A stretch of 60,000 nt of DNA, taken from Symsagittifera roscoffensis. Lineage: Eukaryota > Xenacoelomorpha > Acoela > Convolutidae. The stretch covers positions 40,815,797 to 40,875,796 of the forward strand of contig NC_087071.1 of the NCBI RefSeq assembly GCF_963678635.1, given 5' to 3'. This document shows positions 1 to 10,211 of the stretch, in pieces. Both the position numbers and the translations under genes were made by a program. The notes under the pieces were generated by a model. That model did not search any database. It saw only the letters and a program-made list of their open reading frames with translations, and had not been told where the DNA came from. How positions within the stretch are numbered: position 1 is the stretch's first letter; every line of letters begins with the position of its first letter.

Positions 1-485
1 GGTTTCCAGCCGACGTGTAATTGTTAGAGACCCTCGTTACACCATAAACTGAAGGGTTATTCTTGAAAAATGCCTGAAAACATTGATCGCAGGCCATTGT
101 TTTTGCCGAGATCTTGCACAATCAACTCAGTGCAACTTGAAAATTTGCTCTATTTTTCACGTACATGCGCAAAACCGAGTTTACTTAACTGTTTTTTTTT
201 CTAAATTTCATTGCTTGGATTTATTTTTCGGAATGAAACATCAATCAAGTTGTTGAAGTTTCTTTGTTTTTTGGAAAACTGATGGATAGTCAATTTTTCT
301 GGAAAAAATGGATATCATCTGTGTCTTTTAACGTACTCTCATAAGATTTAGCCGTAAGCTTAGTTCTCAATATTATAATATTTGCTAGGCTTTAAACGAA
401 AATTATTCATTTAGAGCTGAGAAAATCGAGAAAATGGGTGCAATTCATTAAATTATGCCAAATCGGATGTTAAAAAAAATCAAGA
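1..485. other. Non-coding AT-rich stretch
   Basis: No convincing coding region. The first 60 bases contain a short stretch resembling the 3' half of the MITE family at 17552-17750 (a ctcgttaca...cataaa core), so this may be the edge of an old MITE. The rest is AT-rich sequence without clear structure. Confidence 0.4.
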
Positions 486-486
486 C

Positions 487-880
487 AGCGGAGTATCTAG
501 GGTTTTCTCGAGGAGGGGGCGGATTTTCAAAAAAAATTGAAAATTTTTTTGGTCTTTTTTGAGCTCTCCCAAGTCACTTGAAGACCCCATTTTGACCAAA
601 TTTTTTTGCGCCACAGGCAATTTGTTGAAAAAAAAACGGGCCCAAAAGTCCGTTTTTAAGAACTTTTGGAAAATGTTGACCAAAAGTTGCGTTTTTCGGA
701 GCGCGCTCCCCCTCAAATTTTTTATTTTTTGGCGCCGAAGGCGCCTTTAGAAAAACTTTTGGGTCATTCGGCCAAAACGGGATGTATCAAAATTGTACAA
801 AGGGGGGCCCTTTGGGTCGGTATGGGGTCGTAATAATCCCTGAGGGAGGTTTCCGCCCCCTCCCCTAAATCCGCCCCTGC
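487..880. mobile_element. hAT-like MITE, GGCGCC family, with 8-bp target duplication
   Basis: A non-autonomous DNA element of about 394 bp. The identical 8-mer ATCAAGAC lies directly before (479-486) and after (881-888) it. Its ends are imperfect inverted repeats (left AGCGGAGTATCTAGGG, right reading CCCTAAATCCGCCCCTGC). The interior contains GGCGCC-GAA-GGCGCC and poly-A/T runs. Related copies lie at 16047-16373 and 37545-37735, both in the opposite orientation. An 8-bp duplication and CAGGGGCGGAT-like ends are typical of hAT elements; that family call is inference. The open frames inside it are not genes. Confidence 0.75.
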
Positions 881-888
881 ATCAAGAC

Positions 889-1555
889 TACTATTTTTTC
901 GCAATATTCCAAAGTAGAAGGCGTCGATTTTTATTTGGAATAGTTTTTCAATTTAACTTTTTAATTCATAATCCATAACTTGCGTAACATGCGGTTATCA
1001 ATTTTGATTTTTTAAAAAATATATGCGAAAATTTTTTTTTAGTGTTTTTAATTGTTTCGACAATTACACCCTGGAAAAGTCATTAAGAATTTTGGTCTCA
1101 AATGTATCAATATTGTAGAATCTTTCCTCAGTTTCCTTCCTTTTTTTCGGGCTGTCTTCATCAAGGAGCGGAAGTCTTTTTGCAGCTTTGGTACCAGTCG
1201 TATAGATTTTTTCAGTTGTTTTCAACAAATGTTGGTACAATTATTTATTTCATGAGCTTCCGTCATGTGCTTTCATCCATTTGTCAAAAAGTCAAAAGGA
1301 AATTAGGAAGTTGTCCAGTCGATATAGTTAGATCGTTTGGCCACCGACAAAAACCCATACAAAAAACAGCACTATCTCTGTCTTGTTTTACCAGCACCGA
1401 AGTTTCTTCGACTGTTTTTTAAAAAGTTACAATTAATGTTCATAAATTATTAAAGATGATACGCTCAAATTGTTTTTCAAAATTTTTTAAAATTTTTTAA
1501 AAAAGATTCTTTAATATTTGAAAAAAAAAATTATAGAAGCTGTTGTGTCTAATTT
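889..1555. other. Non-coding stretch
   Basis: AT-rich sequence. Overlapping short open frames at 1052-1422 have no domain signature and no matching splice or promoter context. Nothing supportable is seen. Confidence 0.4.
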
Positions 1556-1925
1556 TTTGTTTTTAATAAAACTTCGTGGGTCATGTTTTTAAATGGACTT
1601 TCTAGGAATCCTATGGAAATAAAATTAGTTTTGGATCAACCGACTAATCCCGCCCCGGTATAATCCCGCCCAGGATTGCTCATTTGGATTAGAAAACCAG
1701 ATTCATGGTCACAGTTGAAAGTTACTTGTCCAATTTCGCAAATATTGGCTGCTATGTTCCTTTTTCGTGATGTCATCAGGTAAAGCTTCAAAAAATGGGT
1801 CTGTCATCTTTAATAAAAGTCAATAATTGTAAAAACAAAGGATGACTTAATATGAAATAACTGTTTTTGCTATAGGTTTCTCGTATTTTTAAATAGTGCG
1901 AGTCAGTTTTAAATTATAGCTGGAA
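1556..1925 (+). repeat. Duplicated upstream flank, copy 1
   Basis: This segment is recognisably repeated at 4838-5670, where the same order of blocks occurs (a block ending in ttttggatcaacc, then catttggattag, cgcaaatattgg and gagtcagttttaaatt). An insertion of about 500 bp separates the blocks in copy 2. Copy 1 lies just upstream of the secreted-protein gene, so gene and flank were probably duplicated together. Confidence 0.6.
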
Positions 1926-2298
1926 ACTATTTAAAAAAACAGGTTCCTTTACGATATCTCTTCAGCTACTTTTGAATGACTAGATTGAAAAGAATTCCTC
2001 TACGAATGGAAAACCCATTCAATAGAAAAGCACAGCTTCGGCCAATGCATAAGTTGGAAGGTTTACTTAGTCGATGATTTTCAAAGGCAGTGATCTAAAT
2101 GGAAAAATAATTTTGGTAATTTTTTTGTATCTAAGTCCGTTAGCAAAAGTTATATCGGAAAATACGTCAACTTGGTCCATATTTAAAATATTGATGCAAA
2201 TCGATATGAATAAACAAAAATTCAATTCTCTTTTGATTTCAAGTTTGATCAGTTTATTTGAAGTTTTATTTTTGGTTAAAATGATTTGTTAGTTTGAC

Positions 2299-2306
2299 TA
2301 TAAATA
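2299..2306 (+). promoter_or_regulatory. TATA box of the secreted-protein gene
   Basis: TATAAATA lies 62 bp upstream of the ATG at 2368. That leaves room for an initiator and a short 5' leader. The Kunitz-like gene at 8873-9109 has a TATA motif at a very similar distance from its ATG. Confidence 0.5.
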
Positions 2307-2367
2307 CTTTGATTGAAACAAACAATTTGACCGTTAGGACTTTGACTTATCTACCATTCAGAAACTA

Positions 2368-3105
2368 ATGAAATTTTTTCTGGCATTAGGGTTTTTTATA
2401 GTTATTTTCACTGAAAATGAATCTGATAATGTTTTTTATCCAACAAATGGTACTACATGGTCGTCTGTTACGTTCGATATTCCAGTGGAAACAGCTGACA
2501 TCAGTTTTTGGCCTATTTGTAGGAAAGAAAGTAAATTTTACTGTCTCTCCGACTTCAGAAGTGACAATGATGGTATGAATCCAGCTATCGATTTTCAACG
2601 TTTCAATAATTATGTGAATCGTGATATACACCGGAAGTATATAGTGTTCAAAGATAACGCGAAACTAGCTTCTGATGAAGCTTTCGAGCAAATGTATCGT
2701 CGACACAATTTTTTCGTTAAGTTTGAAGGATGTTGTTTCGGCCAATTTTACAGTTACCATGAACATGGACTACAAGGTTTGAAAATCACACCACAAGAAT
2801 ATTTATCTAACTTGACTGATTATTCTGAAGAAAACAAAAAACTGAATTTAATCTGGTCATATTATCTGGAAGATTGTGGCGTTAACATTATTACTAAGAT
2901 AGGCTTCGGCAAAGGTCAATTGAAAAGATACCATCATAGAAGACAACTCATTTTGCATAGCATTGACGTTCCTTACCGTCTCAAAATTGGCAAAAAGTGG
3001 ACTCCCGTTATCCCATATGAGAATCCTGAATTTTTATTGACTTTTCAGTGGTTCAAGAAGAAAGATTTGTGCAGAGAGCAGCCTTGGATCTGTTGGAAAA
3101 AATGA
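2368..3105 (+). CDS. Secreted protein, 245 aa, unknown function
   Basis: Single uninterrupted reading frame starting at the first ATG after a TATA box and ending shortly before an AATAAA signal. Residues 1 to about 15 (MKFFLALGFFIVIFT) form a hydrophobic signal peptide, so the product is probably exported. The mature part has seven cysteines (including a CC pair near residue 127 and CREQPWIC near the C-terminus), one NLT glycosylation sequon and many aromatic residues. There are no transmembrane segments or repeats. I recognise no domain. A decayed partial copy at 3990-4160 and a duplicated flank suggest a once-tandem family. If the source is a larvacean, a lineage-specific secreted protein (for example of the house) is conceivable, but nothing in the sequence shows that. 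Confidence 0.75.
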   Translation: MKFFLALGFFIVIFTENESDNVFYPTNGTTWSSVTFDIPVETADISFWPICRKESKFYCLSDFRSDNDGMNPAIDFQRFNNYVNRDIHRKYIVFKDNAKLASDEAFEQMYRRHNFFVKFEGCCFGQFYSYHEHGLQGLKITPQEYLSNLTDYSEENKKLNLIWSYYLEDCGVNIITKIGFGKGQLKRYHHRRQLILHSIDVPYRLKIGKKWTPVIPYENPEFLLTFQWFKKKDLCREQPWICWKK

Positions 3106-3989
3106 TGGAAACCCTTGAACTGAATCGTAACTTGCTGTAAACTCTAACAACAAGGCCTTTAAGGAAGAATAGATATTTTTCTTTCGATTGTTATGCAAAA
3201 TGAAGCCTCGTAATAAATTTTATTTTTTTTCCGGCGATTTGAATAACAAAATTGTACATTTCTGGTCTCATTTTTTTAAAATTGATTCGGCGACATGCGG
3301 GCGCATTTAACAAAATCACGTTTTGGAGTACTTTAAAATATAAGGTCTCATTAATCTGCTTTCCTACGACTACGGGAAAAACAAATTGATTTGATGAACA
3401 ACAAATCAATTGAAAAATTATGCATAGAAAATTTTGTTTTTAGAATTTGGATTTTTTTGGAATTTTTATTACTACACATCAAGTCAACACAAGAAAATTA
3501 GGTTCTTCTGTTGTTTTAATAAAAATTTTCCAGTTTTAAAGAATATGAAAAGGCCGGCAAGAATAAGGAGACACTATTTTTTGGATCATGGATCATTTGT
3601 CAGTTAGCAAAAAACAAAAAAGTGTCAGTTGGCAAAAAATATCACGTCCTGGTCAGATGTTTATTCACTGGCCTAGGAGGTATGAACAAAATTTCCAATT
3701 CATTTAGAAGGAGATGTTCTTTTTACTATGTTGAACTTCTGAACGTGTTATTTTCTTATCGAATTTTTTATTTTGATTTGTTTGATAAGCGTTTTTCTGG
3801 TATGTGATTGTATAATAAGCAGTTTTTTTCATTGATTTGAATGATCAGCGATTTTTGAATGAAACTGTACAACAAACTGTCCCTGTATTAAACTGTTTGT
3901 TAATTTTTTTACGGAATTACTTATTTTACTTTGCGTGGAACAAAAAAACCTATTTTAGCAAGGAACTTCTTTTGCGTGAAACAAAAAAT
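3106..3989. other. 3' flank, non-coding
   Basis: Downstream flank of the secreted-protein gene. It is AT-rich, with loose internal repeats of a gataagc-type motif around 3780-3850 that recur near 6670-6760. No coding region is supported. Confidence 0.4.
3212..3217 (+). terminator. Polyadenylation signal AATAAA
   Basis: AATAAA lies about 107 bp after the stop codon of the 245-aa secreted protein and is followed by a T-rich stretch. This is a reasonable position for a cleavage/polyadenylation signal. Confidence 0.5.
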
Positions 3990-4160
3990 TGAACCTAATC
4001 CGCTCTAGTTATCTGGAAGTTTGTGATTAAATGTTTTCACTATATGCGGTAACTGTTATGTTACAAGTTACCATCATCAGGTGAGGACTCAGTTTTCACA
4101 GTATTGACGTAAGTTATTGTCTGAAATTTGAAATTCAAGGCTTACCCATATTCTGTCTAA
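3990..4160 (+). pseudogene. Decayed fragment of the 245-aa secreted-protein gene
   Basis: Aligns by eye with about 2843-3020 of the intact gene. Shared blocks in order are ttatctggaag-ttgtg, ttaccatcat, and ttttcaca/tttgcata followed by ttgacgt and a gtctgaaattt/gtctcaaaatt block. Small gaps and substitutions break the reading frame, and no N-terminal part is present. It represents an old duplicate of the 3' portion of the gene. Confidence 0.55.
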
Positions 4161-4837
4161 GTATCCCGACCAAGTTTGGCGTTTTTTAAGCATTTTCTGA
4201 TCCGATAGTAGAAAAAGCTTTTTCATGGGATCATATGATGAGCAGTTTTTTTGTATTAAATTTAAGTGGTTAAAGGCTACTAGCACTATAATAGACACTA
4301 GTTTGTCATTTTCATCGTATTCAGTATCCATAAGTTGGTCTGGGAAACTTGTTATGCACTGATTTCAGCAAAAAAAAATTCAAACCTGACTCTCTCAGAA
4401 ATGCTGAAAATATTTTTAAAAATAAGATTGGCCTTATCTGGCCTAATTGTTGGGACATTTTTAATGAATTGGATCATATTTATTGAAGTAAAAATAATCA
4501 ATTTTCTGAATCCAGCTGCACCAGAAAGATCAAAACAACGTATCAAATTTACTAAACTGCATTTTTTACAGACTGGGGCTGGGTTAAAATTTCTTGGACC
4601 AAAAACTGATTAAAGTCCTTTTGTATTTATTTGGCGATAATGCATAACCAAACTAACTGGGCTGAGAGATTATGAAAAAGTTCAAATTACAGGAAACGAA
4701 CGTTCCATTGGGAGACCAGCTTCCTCATCAGTGAGGTTTCATTATTCGAATTTTACCAGGATTGACTCTAAGACTATTCGTTTTGAACCATCTGTCCACT
4801 TTATTTAACGAGCTATCAAAGTTATCCCAACAATTTT
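4161..4837. other. Non-coding stretch
   Basis: AT-rich. The opposing short frames at 4335-4613 and 4089-4331 show no domain or signal. Nothing supportable is seen. Confidence 0.35.
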
Positions 4838-5670
4838 TTGTTTCAATAAAACTTCATGTTTTCAGTGAGTCATGTTTTTAAATGGATTTTCTGGGAATTC
4901 TATGGATATATAATTAGTTTTGGATCAACCGTTCAAACCCCCTCATGCTATTTGAGAAGAAAAATAATGGATTTTTATAAGTTAAATTTGAGTATGAAGC
5001 ACAAAAGCTTCATTCTATTTAGGGCTTTTGTGTAACCAGCTTGGCTCATGCGTAGATTCTTGTTTGAAGATGATGGGCATGAAATTCAAATTATGCAAAA
5101 TTATAGTCGAGTCTTATTCGCATTACTCTTTTGGGTTAAAAAATCCAAACTAAACTGCTAGTGGGAAAGGTGCTTCTCGGCATTTTAAAAACAAAACCGA
5201 CGAGGACTATGTAATATTGTTTGAAAAAAATCGATTTGAAATTTTTTGATGCATAATACTCATTGTTCGTACCCGAACGTATAGATTTTCAGTTTTCACA
5301 CCCGTTCTTTGAAATTTGGATGGAGTTCTAAGTTAAAGTGAAAAAAAACGGGTCTGTTTTTATACAAAACACTAGCCATTTATAAAAAATTCTCTAAATC
5401 AGCTCTCTATTTAAACTTGCGATGTTCATTTGGATTAGGATACCGGATTCATGGTCGCTGCTGAAAGTTATTTGTTCAAATTCGCAAATATTGGTTACCT
5501 TCCTTTTATGTGATGCTATCTGGAAAAACTTAAAAAATTGCGGCTGACAACTGTAATAAAAATCAATAGTTATAAAAAAAGCTGGTTATTTGATAATAAA
5601 CAATTGGTTTTGCAAGAAAATAGATTATTTGTACTTAGAATATTACGAGTCAGTTTTAAATTTTAGCTTG
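4838..5670 (+). repeat. Duplicated upstream flank, copy 2, with insertion
   Basis: Matches 1556-1925 in two blocks: about 4838-4930 (to ttttggatcaacc) and about 5425-5670 (from catttggattag). About 500 bp of unrelated sequence separates them. No intact copy of the secreted-protein gene follows, so the duplicate gene at this end has been lost. Confidence 0.6.
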
Positions 5671-5793
5671 AACACCAAAAATTATCAAAAATCCCGTATC
5701 CAAGTGGGTTTTTTTAATTTTTAGATCGGGAATAGGTTGTGAAATGCTTAAATAACGCTTGGATACTTTAAGGATTGGTTATTTCACATCTAA

Positions 5794-6287
5794 TTTCAGA
5801 TCTGAAACTTTGTTTTTCTTGGTTATTTCAGATCTGAAATTTCCTTGATTCTGACACAATTTTTGCTTTTTTTTTGTATCTGATAGCTTCTGCTAGCTAC
5901 TTGCAGGAACTCAGCGGTATCTCAAAAGAGAGACTGTCAAAAAAGGTTTCCTCGAGCATGAGATTAATATTGGAAACGCTTAAGTAGAGAATGAGAATAT
6001 AAATTTGATAGGCTTTCAAACAGTTTTCTAAAGTTGAACAAGAAATTTAGTTCAAAAAGAAACTGTTTGTGTTGTGAAGCTGTTGGTTTGTTTTCTAAAT
6101 CGCTAATTAATCTAAACATAAATGTGTATTAAAGAATCATCAAAAATTTTAAACTCAATTGTTTGCTTGAAAAGCAGAGACTATAATTCAACAAAGGGTT
6201 TCGCAGATCTAATTTCAAATCTAAAATTTTTTTCAAGGTTATTTCAGATCTGAAGTTGTCTATTTCAGATACGTTTCAGATCTGTAA
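5794..6287. repeat. Cluster of TTTCAGATCTGAAA palindromes
   Basis: Two perfect 14-bp palindromes lie at 5794-5807 and 5826-5839. Near-perfect versions lie at 6242-6255 and 6274-6287, with further half-sites around each pair. The two clusters are about 400 bp apart in otherwise unstructured AT-rich DNA. They could be remains of element termini or a dimeric binding site; nothing else indicates function. Confidence 0.55.
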
Positions 6288-7915
6288 TTTTCAAACTCTT
6301 ATCAGAATCTAAAACAAAAACGTATGTGAGAAATTAATTTTGTGATCACGCACTAAAAAATCCCCTGGGTACGTGCTCAGAGATGAACTTAATTAGAAAA
6401 TCCGCCAAATAAGTTTGTTTTTTCAATTTTGACTTGCAACTAAAGAAAACTTAGAAAACTCAGTCGTTCAAAACACTGTAGTTTTTATTAGCAGAACAAA
6501 TTGAGCTTACTAGGCAAGAGAAAAATGGACCAAACCTGTTTTTGCACAAAAATTTCATCGACAATTTTGCTCTCTTTTCTAGTTCGTTTATTTGAGCTGA
6601 GCAGTTTTTAAACAGGAAATAAAAACAATATAATCTGTTCTGTTTTTTTTGGCAGTTTCTACTTCATAAATAAAAATGTATGATAAGCAACTTCGTTTGT
6701 ATAAATTATGAGAAGCATGATTGTATGATAAGCATATTTGATTGTAATATAAACAATTTTGTTTGTAAAAATATAAACTTCGACACGAGAAATTAAGGTT
6801 CTCTATCGTTGTTAAACTTAAAAAAAATCAATTTTGTGCAACAAATTAAAATCTGAATTTGTTGATTATCCAAATTTAGTCAAAACGATATATTTTTGTG
6901 TTATCTTAAAAATGACGAGATGTTTAATTGAAATATAGTGTTTCATGTTGCATGACTAAAAAAAAACAGTTTTAATTTGCATTCTAAAATTGATTTTCGG
7001 AAAAAAATGCTAATTCTCTCGGAAAACGCGAGGCATTTTAGTAATTAAAAACATTACCATAACCAAAAAATTGAACGCAATATTCAAATAGTTTTATGTT
7101 TTGGTCCCTCAAACGGCTCAAAAATTGATGATATGATATAAATAGCCAGTTTTTTCTGCCTGTGGTTTCGATATTAACAAAGTCAATATTCCGTTTCAAT
7201 AAGCCGAAGACTGAGCACTATTTTCATGAGGCCCTCTTTTTGCCTTTTGGAAAATATTTTCTTCACCATTCATTCCATTTGCAAAATTTCTCACTTCAGG
7301 AATTTTTTGTGTGCCACAGCTGAATGGGTAAAGTGATTCCATGTAGATTTTCTTTTCAAATTAGTTATTTTGAGTCTCCATGGAGAAGTGCCTAAAAGGT
7401 TTATTCAGAATATGGCTGGGTGTCGATAAAATTTTTTTCTGGAAACGAGCAATTTTAAGGGTTTTGAAGAAAACTTATGCTTTGAAAAACTTCTTTTTGG
7501 CTTTGTAAGAGAAATTGTTTTTTTTTGACAAACTAAACATATCTAACCAAAAAATTTAAAAATGACTCTGGTCTCACGTGAGAATCAGGGTCACTTTTGA
7601 TTCTTTTGTTTGAAACAAATGTAGCTGCACTACGTCATTTTGAACAAAGGTTTAGGAAACTGGCACACTTTTAAACATTCAGAAAAATGTTATTGAGCAT
7701 GGAATAGATTTTGATTATGAAAGTGGTGCTAGCTTGTTATTAAAAAACTCTACTCTATAGTCTTATGTGATCTATTGCGAAATTGCTTTTCAATCAAAAT
7801 CCACCTGAAGCTTGCATTTTTTTGGAACGTTTTTCTTAGTATGGATTAGCATGACAACGTTTTTTTTGCCGAGTGTTATGAAAAGGAAAAAAAGAGAAAT
7901 ATCAATATAACAAAC
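6288..7915. other. Non-coding stretch
   Basis: AT-rich, with no supported gene. A TATAAATA at 7137-7144 is followed by an ATG at 7226 and a 36-codon frame, but there is no further support for a gene. Confidence 0.35.
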
Positions 7916-8008
7916 GGCTCTTTTCCATTTTCTGCCACACTAGAAATTCAATTTTGAAAAACTGTTTTCATTTTGTCATAATGAATGCGTTGCAAGTTAA
8001 GGGTTACA
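7916..8008. mobile_element. MITE fragment, host of a nested insertion
   Basis: Starts with the family terminus GGCTCTTTTCC followed by a typical subterminal stretch (tcaattttgaaaaactg, cattttgtcataatg). The body is cut off where the complete element at 8017-8238 begins. Confidence 0.6.
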
Positions 8009-8016
8009 AGTTAAGC

Positions 8017-8238
8017 GGCTCTTTTCCAGTCCCCCCCTTTTCAAAATACCGAGTTTTATGTTTGATTTACGTGTTATTACGGCTAAATGCGTGATGTTAC
8101 GCTGTAAAGTTTGAAGAACAAATCTGTTCACAGTTGTCAATTTGTTCACTACGCCAAATTTCATTGCATTATGACAACGTTAAATTAGCTTTTCAAAATT
8201 AAATTTGAAAGGGGGGTGGGGGAAACTGGAAAAGAGCC
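8017..8238. mobile_element. Complete hAT-like MITE (GGCTCTTTTCC family) with perfect TSD
   Basis: A 222-bp element bounded by GGCTCTTTTCCAGT and its reverse complement ACTGGAAAAGAGCC, each followed inward by a C- or G-run. It is flanked by the 8-bp direct repeat AGTTAAGC (8009-8016 and 8239-8246). It has no coding capacity. The interior is shared, in either orientation, with copies at 9478-9676, 18089-18260, 21832-22022 and 13597-13948. The 8-bp duplication points to mobilisation by a hAT transposase encoded elsewhere. Confidence 0.9.
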
Positions 8239-8603
8239 AGTTAAGCTCGTTTCACGCGCATAATTGAGAGTTAGCTAAAAAAATGAAAATGTGTCATAGG
8301 GGAAATTATTTCAACAACATTTATTCAGCTTTTCTGGAATTTTTGAGAACTTTGTTCTTTAGTGTGAAACTTGCCATTTTTTGCATCTTATTTTGAACAA
8401 AATCATGTACCCTATAGGCGTATGAGAAAGTGTTTTCAAGCCAAAAAGATACAAAATAAATTATATTTTATTCGATTGGTCTTCATTTAATTTTAGAAAG
8501 TTTTTTCATACAGTATACTAACTCAAATCTCTCAAATCTTCGGCAGATTATAAACAGAAACTTTGTTTAGATTATAAGTTTAGTCACACATATAGTTTCT
8601 GTT

Positions 8604-8812
8604 GGCTCTTTTCCAGTCCCCCTTCACTTTTCTTGAAATTAATTATATGAAAGTCTTTTTAAAATGATGTTTAAGGTTAGAAACTGTATTAAAACGTGTC
8701 AGCGTGAACAGGTGAACAATTTCCACAACATTTTCAACATGCAATTTGCCATGTGAACAATTTTTGAACATCTCTATTTTGTAATTTAACAATAGGGGAA
8801 TGGAAAAGTGCC
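8604..8812. mobile_element. MITE, second subfamily
   Basis: Starts GGCTCTTTTCCAGTCCCC and ends GGAAAAGTGCC. The interior (aaaacgtgtcagcgtgaacaggtg) differs from the 8017-8238 element but recurs at 9940-10150, 15405-15631 (inverted) and 28562-28681. Flanks TTCTGTT and TTCTCTT are a plausible decayed target duplication. It was inserted before the local duplication, since both units carry it. Confidence 0.75.
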
Positions 8813-8872
8813 TTCTCTTGTATCCACATTCAAGTTTTCATTTTTTGCGGCTTTGTTTTTGTTTCTTTCCCC

Positions 8873-9109
8873 TCAATGAGCGCATGTTTTCATGCAGCTA
8901 TCGTATGAGTCATATTGATTTAGTAAGTTTTTGTCCGGGCAGGTGTTTTGACATGTGTTAAGCTTAGGTACATATTTCCATGTAACAAAACTCAACATAC
9001 GGCATCCCACTGGATTGTGTGTACATTTCCCATTGGCCCATTGTTTTCCTTCGGCCAGATTGAAAACGCTCTGAACCAGAACAAGTGAAAAAAGAAGATA
9101 CGCAGACAT
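8873..9109 (-). CDS. Small secreted Kunitz-like peptide 1
   Basis: A 78-aa single-exon frame. Residues 1-21 are a signal peptide (MSAYLLFSLVLVQ core, cleavage near AEG). The mature peptide has six cysteines spaced C-x6-C-x16-C-x3-C-x14-C-x3-C. Its second half (WKYVPKLNTC, then YDSYDSCMKTC) resembles the Kunitz/BPTI fold signature, but the usual seven residues between cysteines 3 and 4 are reduced to three and the YGGC/GN motif is absent. It is therefore a divergent Kunitz-like peptide, possibly a protease inhibitor or a defence or channel ligand. Function is not established. A TATA motif lies 64 bp upstream; the duplicate at 10212-10447 is damaged. Confidence 0.75.
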   Translation of the reverse strand: MSAYLLFSLVLVQSVFNLAEGKQWANGKCTHNPVGCRMLSFVTWKYVPKLNTCQNTCPDKNLLNQYDSYDSCMKTCAH

Positions 9110-9172
9110 CTTTGCTCAATCGAACCGGTGTAGGTATTATGTGGTAATACGCTGATTTATTAGCTTCAGCCG

Positions 9173-9178
9173 TTTATA
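9173..9178 (-). promoter_or_regulatory. TATA box of Kunitz-like gene 1
   Basis: TATAAA on the reverse strand, 64 bp upstream of the ATG at 9109. It lies inside the stretch that is missing upstream of the duplicated copy. Confidence 0.5.
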
Positions 9179-9426
9179 CTTCGATTTTTTTTTAACTGCT
9201 CCTGAAATTTAGTCAAGTAAAAAATTACTACCTGTTGATGTAAGAAATCAAAATTGTGATTTTTAATGTATTTTATCTTTGGCGTGTTTCCCGCTGTTAA
9301 TGACATTTTTCAATGAATGACTTATTTTTCAACATATTTTTCAACCGCACCCTAGTTTCCCGCTTATTCAACGAAAATTTAGACAAAAAAGTAGCTCGTG
9401 ATAGAAAAGTGCAAAAAAAATTGAAT

Positions 9427-9477
9427 GACTCTTTTCCACTTTCCCCACAAATGGATTTCAGTTTTGTTAAATTATTT
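9427..9477. mobile_element. MITE 5' fragment, interrupted
   Basis: GACTCTTTTCCACTTTCC and the following 30 bases match the start of the element at 10597 in unit B. The match stops exactly where another MITE begins at 9478. Confidence 0.5.
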
Positions 9478-9676
9478 GGCTCTTTTCCCGTTCCCCCCTT
9501 CAAATTCAATTTTGAAAAGCTTAATTAACATTGTCATAATGCAATAAAATTTGGCATGGTGAACAAATCGACAATTCTGAACAGATTTGTTCTTCATACA
9601 TAACAGCGTAACATCACGCATTTAGCCGTAATAACACGTAATACAAACATAAAGTTCGGTATTTTGAAGGGGGGAT
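9478..9676. mobile_element. MITE at the junction of the tandem duplication, 3' truncated
   Basis: Same family as 8017-8238 but inverted. It begins GGCTCTTTTCCCGTTCCCC and runs to a G-run, lacking the last dozen bases of the far terminus. Unit B of the duplication starts immediately after the break, so the rearrangement breakpoint lies in or beside this element. Confidence 0.75.
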
Positions 9677-9939
9677 TTTTGAGAACTTTGTTCTTTAGTG
9701 TAAAACTTGCCATTTTTTGCATCTTATTTTGAACAAAATTATGTACCCTTTGGGCGTATGATAAAGTGTTTTCAAGCCAAAGAGATACAAAATAAATTAT
9801 ATTTTATTCGATTGGTCTTCATTTATTTTTAGAACGTTTTTTCATACAGTATACTAATTCAAATCTCTCAAATCTTCGGCAGATTATAAACAGAAACTTT
9901 GTTTAGATTAACAGTTTAGTCACACATATAGTTCCTTTT

Positions 9940-10150
9940 GGCTCTTTTCCAGTCCCCTCTTCACTTTTCTTGAAATTAATTATATGAAAGTCTTTTTAAA
10001 ATGATGTTTAAGGTTAGAAACTGCATTAAAACGTGTCAGCGTGAACAGGTGAACAGTTTTCACAACATTTTCAACATGCAAATTGCCATGTGAACAATTT
10101 TTGAACATCTCTATTTTGTAATTTAACAAGATGGGAAATGGAAAAGTGCC
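9940..10150. mobile_element. MITE, second subfamily, duplicated copy
   Basis: Counterpart of 8604-8812 within unit B, with the same termini and a nearly identical interior. It was copied by the segmental duplication rather than inserted independently. Confidence 0.75.
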
Positions 10151-10211
10151 TTCTCTAGTATCCACATTCAAGTTTTCATTTTTTTGCGGCTTTGTTTTTG
10201 TTTCTTTCCCC

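Larger units (their letters stand above)
8339..9477. repeat. Tandem duplication unit A carrying Kunitz-like gene 1
   Basis: Unit A is homologous to 9677 to about 10650. Both begin at attttTGAGAACTTTGTTC, share an inserted MITE (8604-8812 / 9940-10150), the Kunitz-like reading frame and the sequence 5' of it. Unit A has about 150 bp upstream of the gene (about 9110-9275) that unit B lacks. Confidence 0.8.

Noticed and set aside
480-750. Opposing 63- and 78-codon frames
   Set aside because: They lie wholly inside the MITE at 487-880 and arise from its A/T-rich interior.
7226-7336. 36-codon frame 82 bp after a TATAAATA
   Set aside because: Promoter-like spacing, but no signal peptide, cysteine pattern, homology or duplicate to support a gene.
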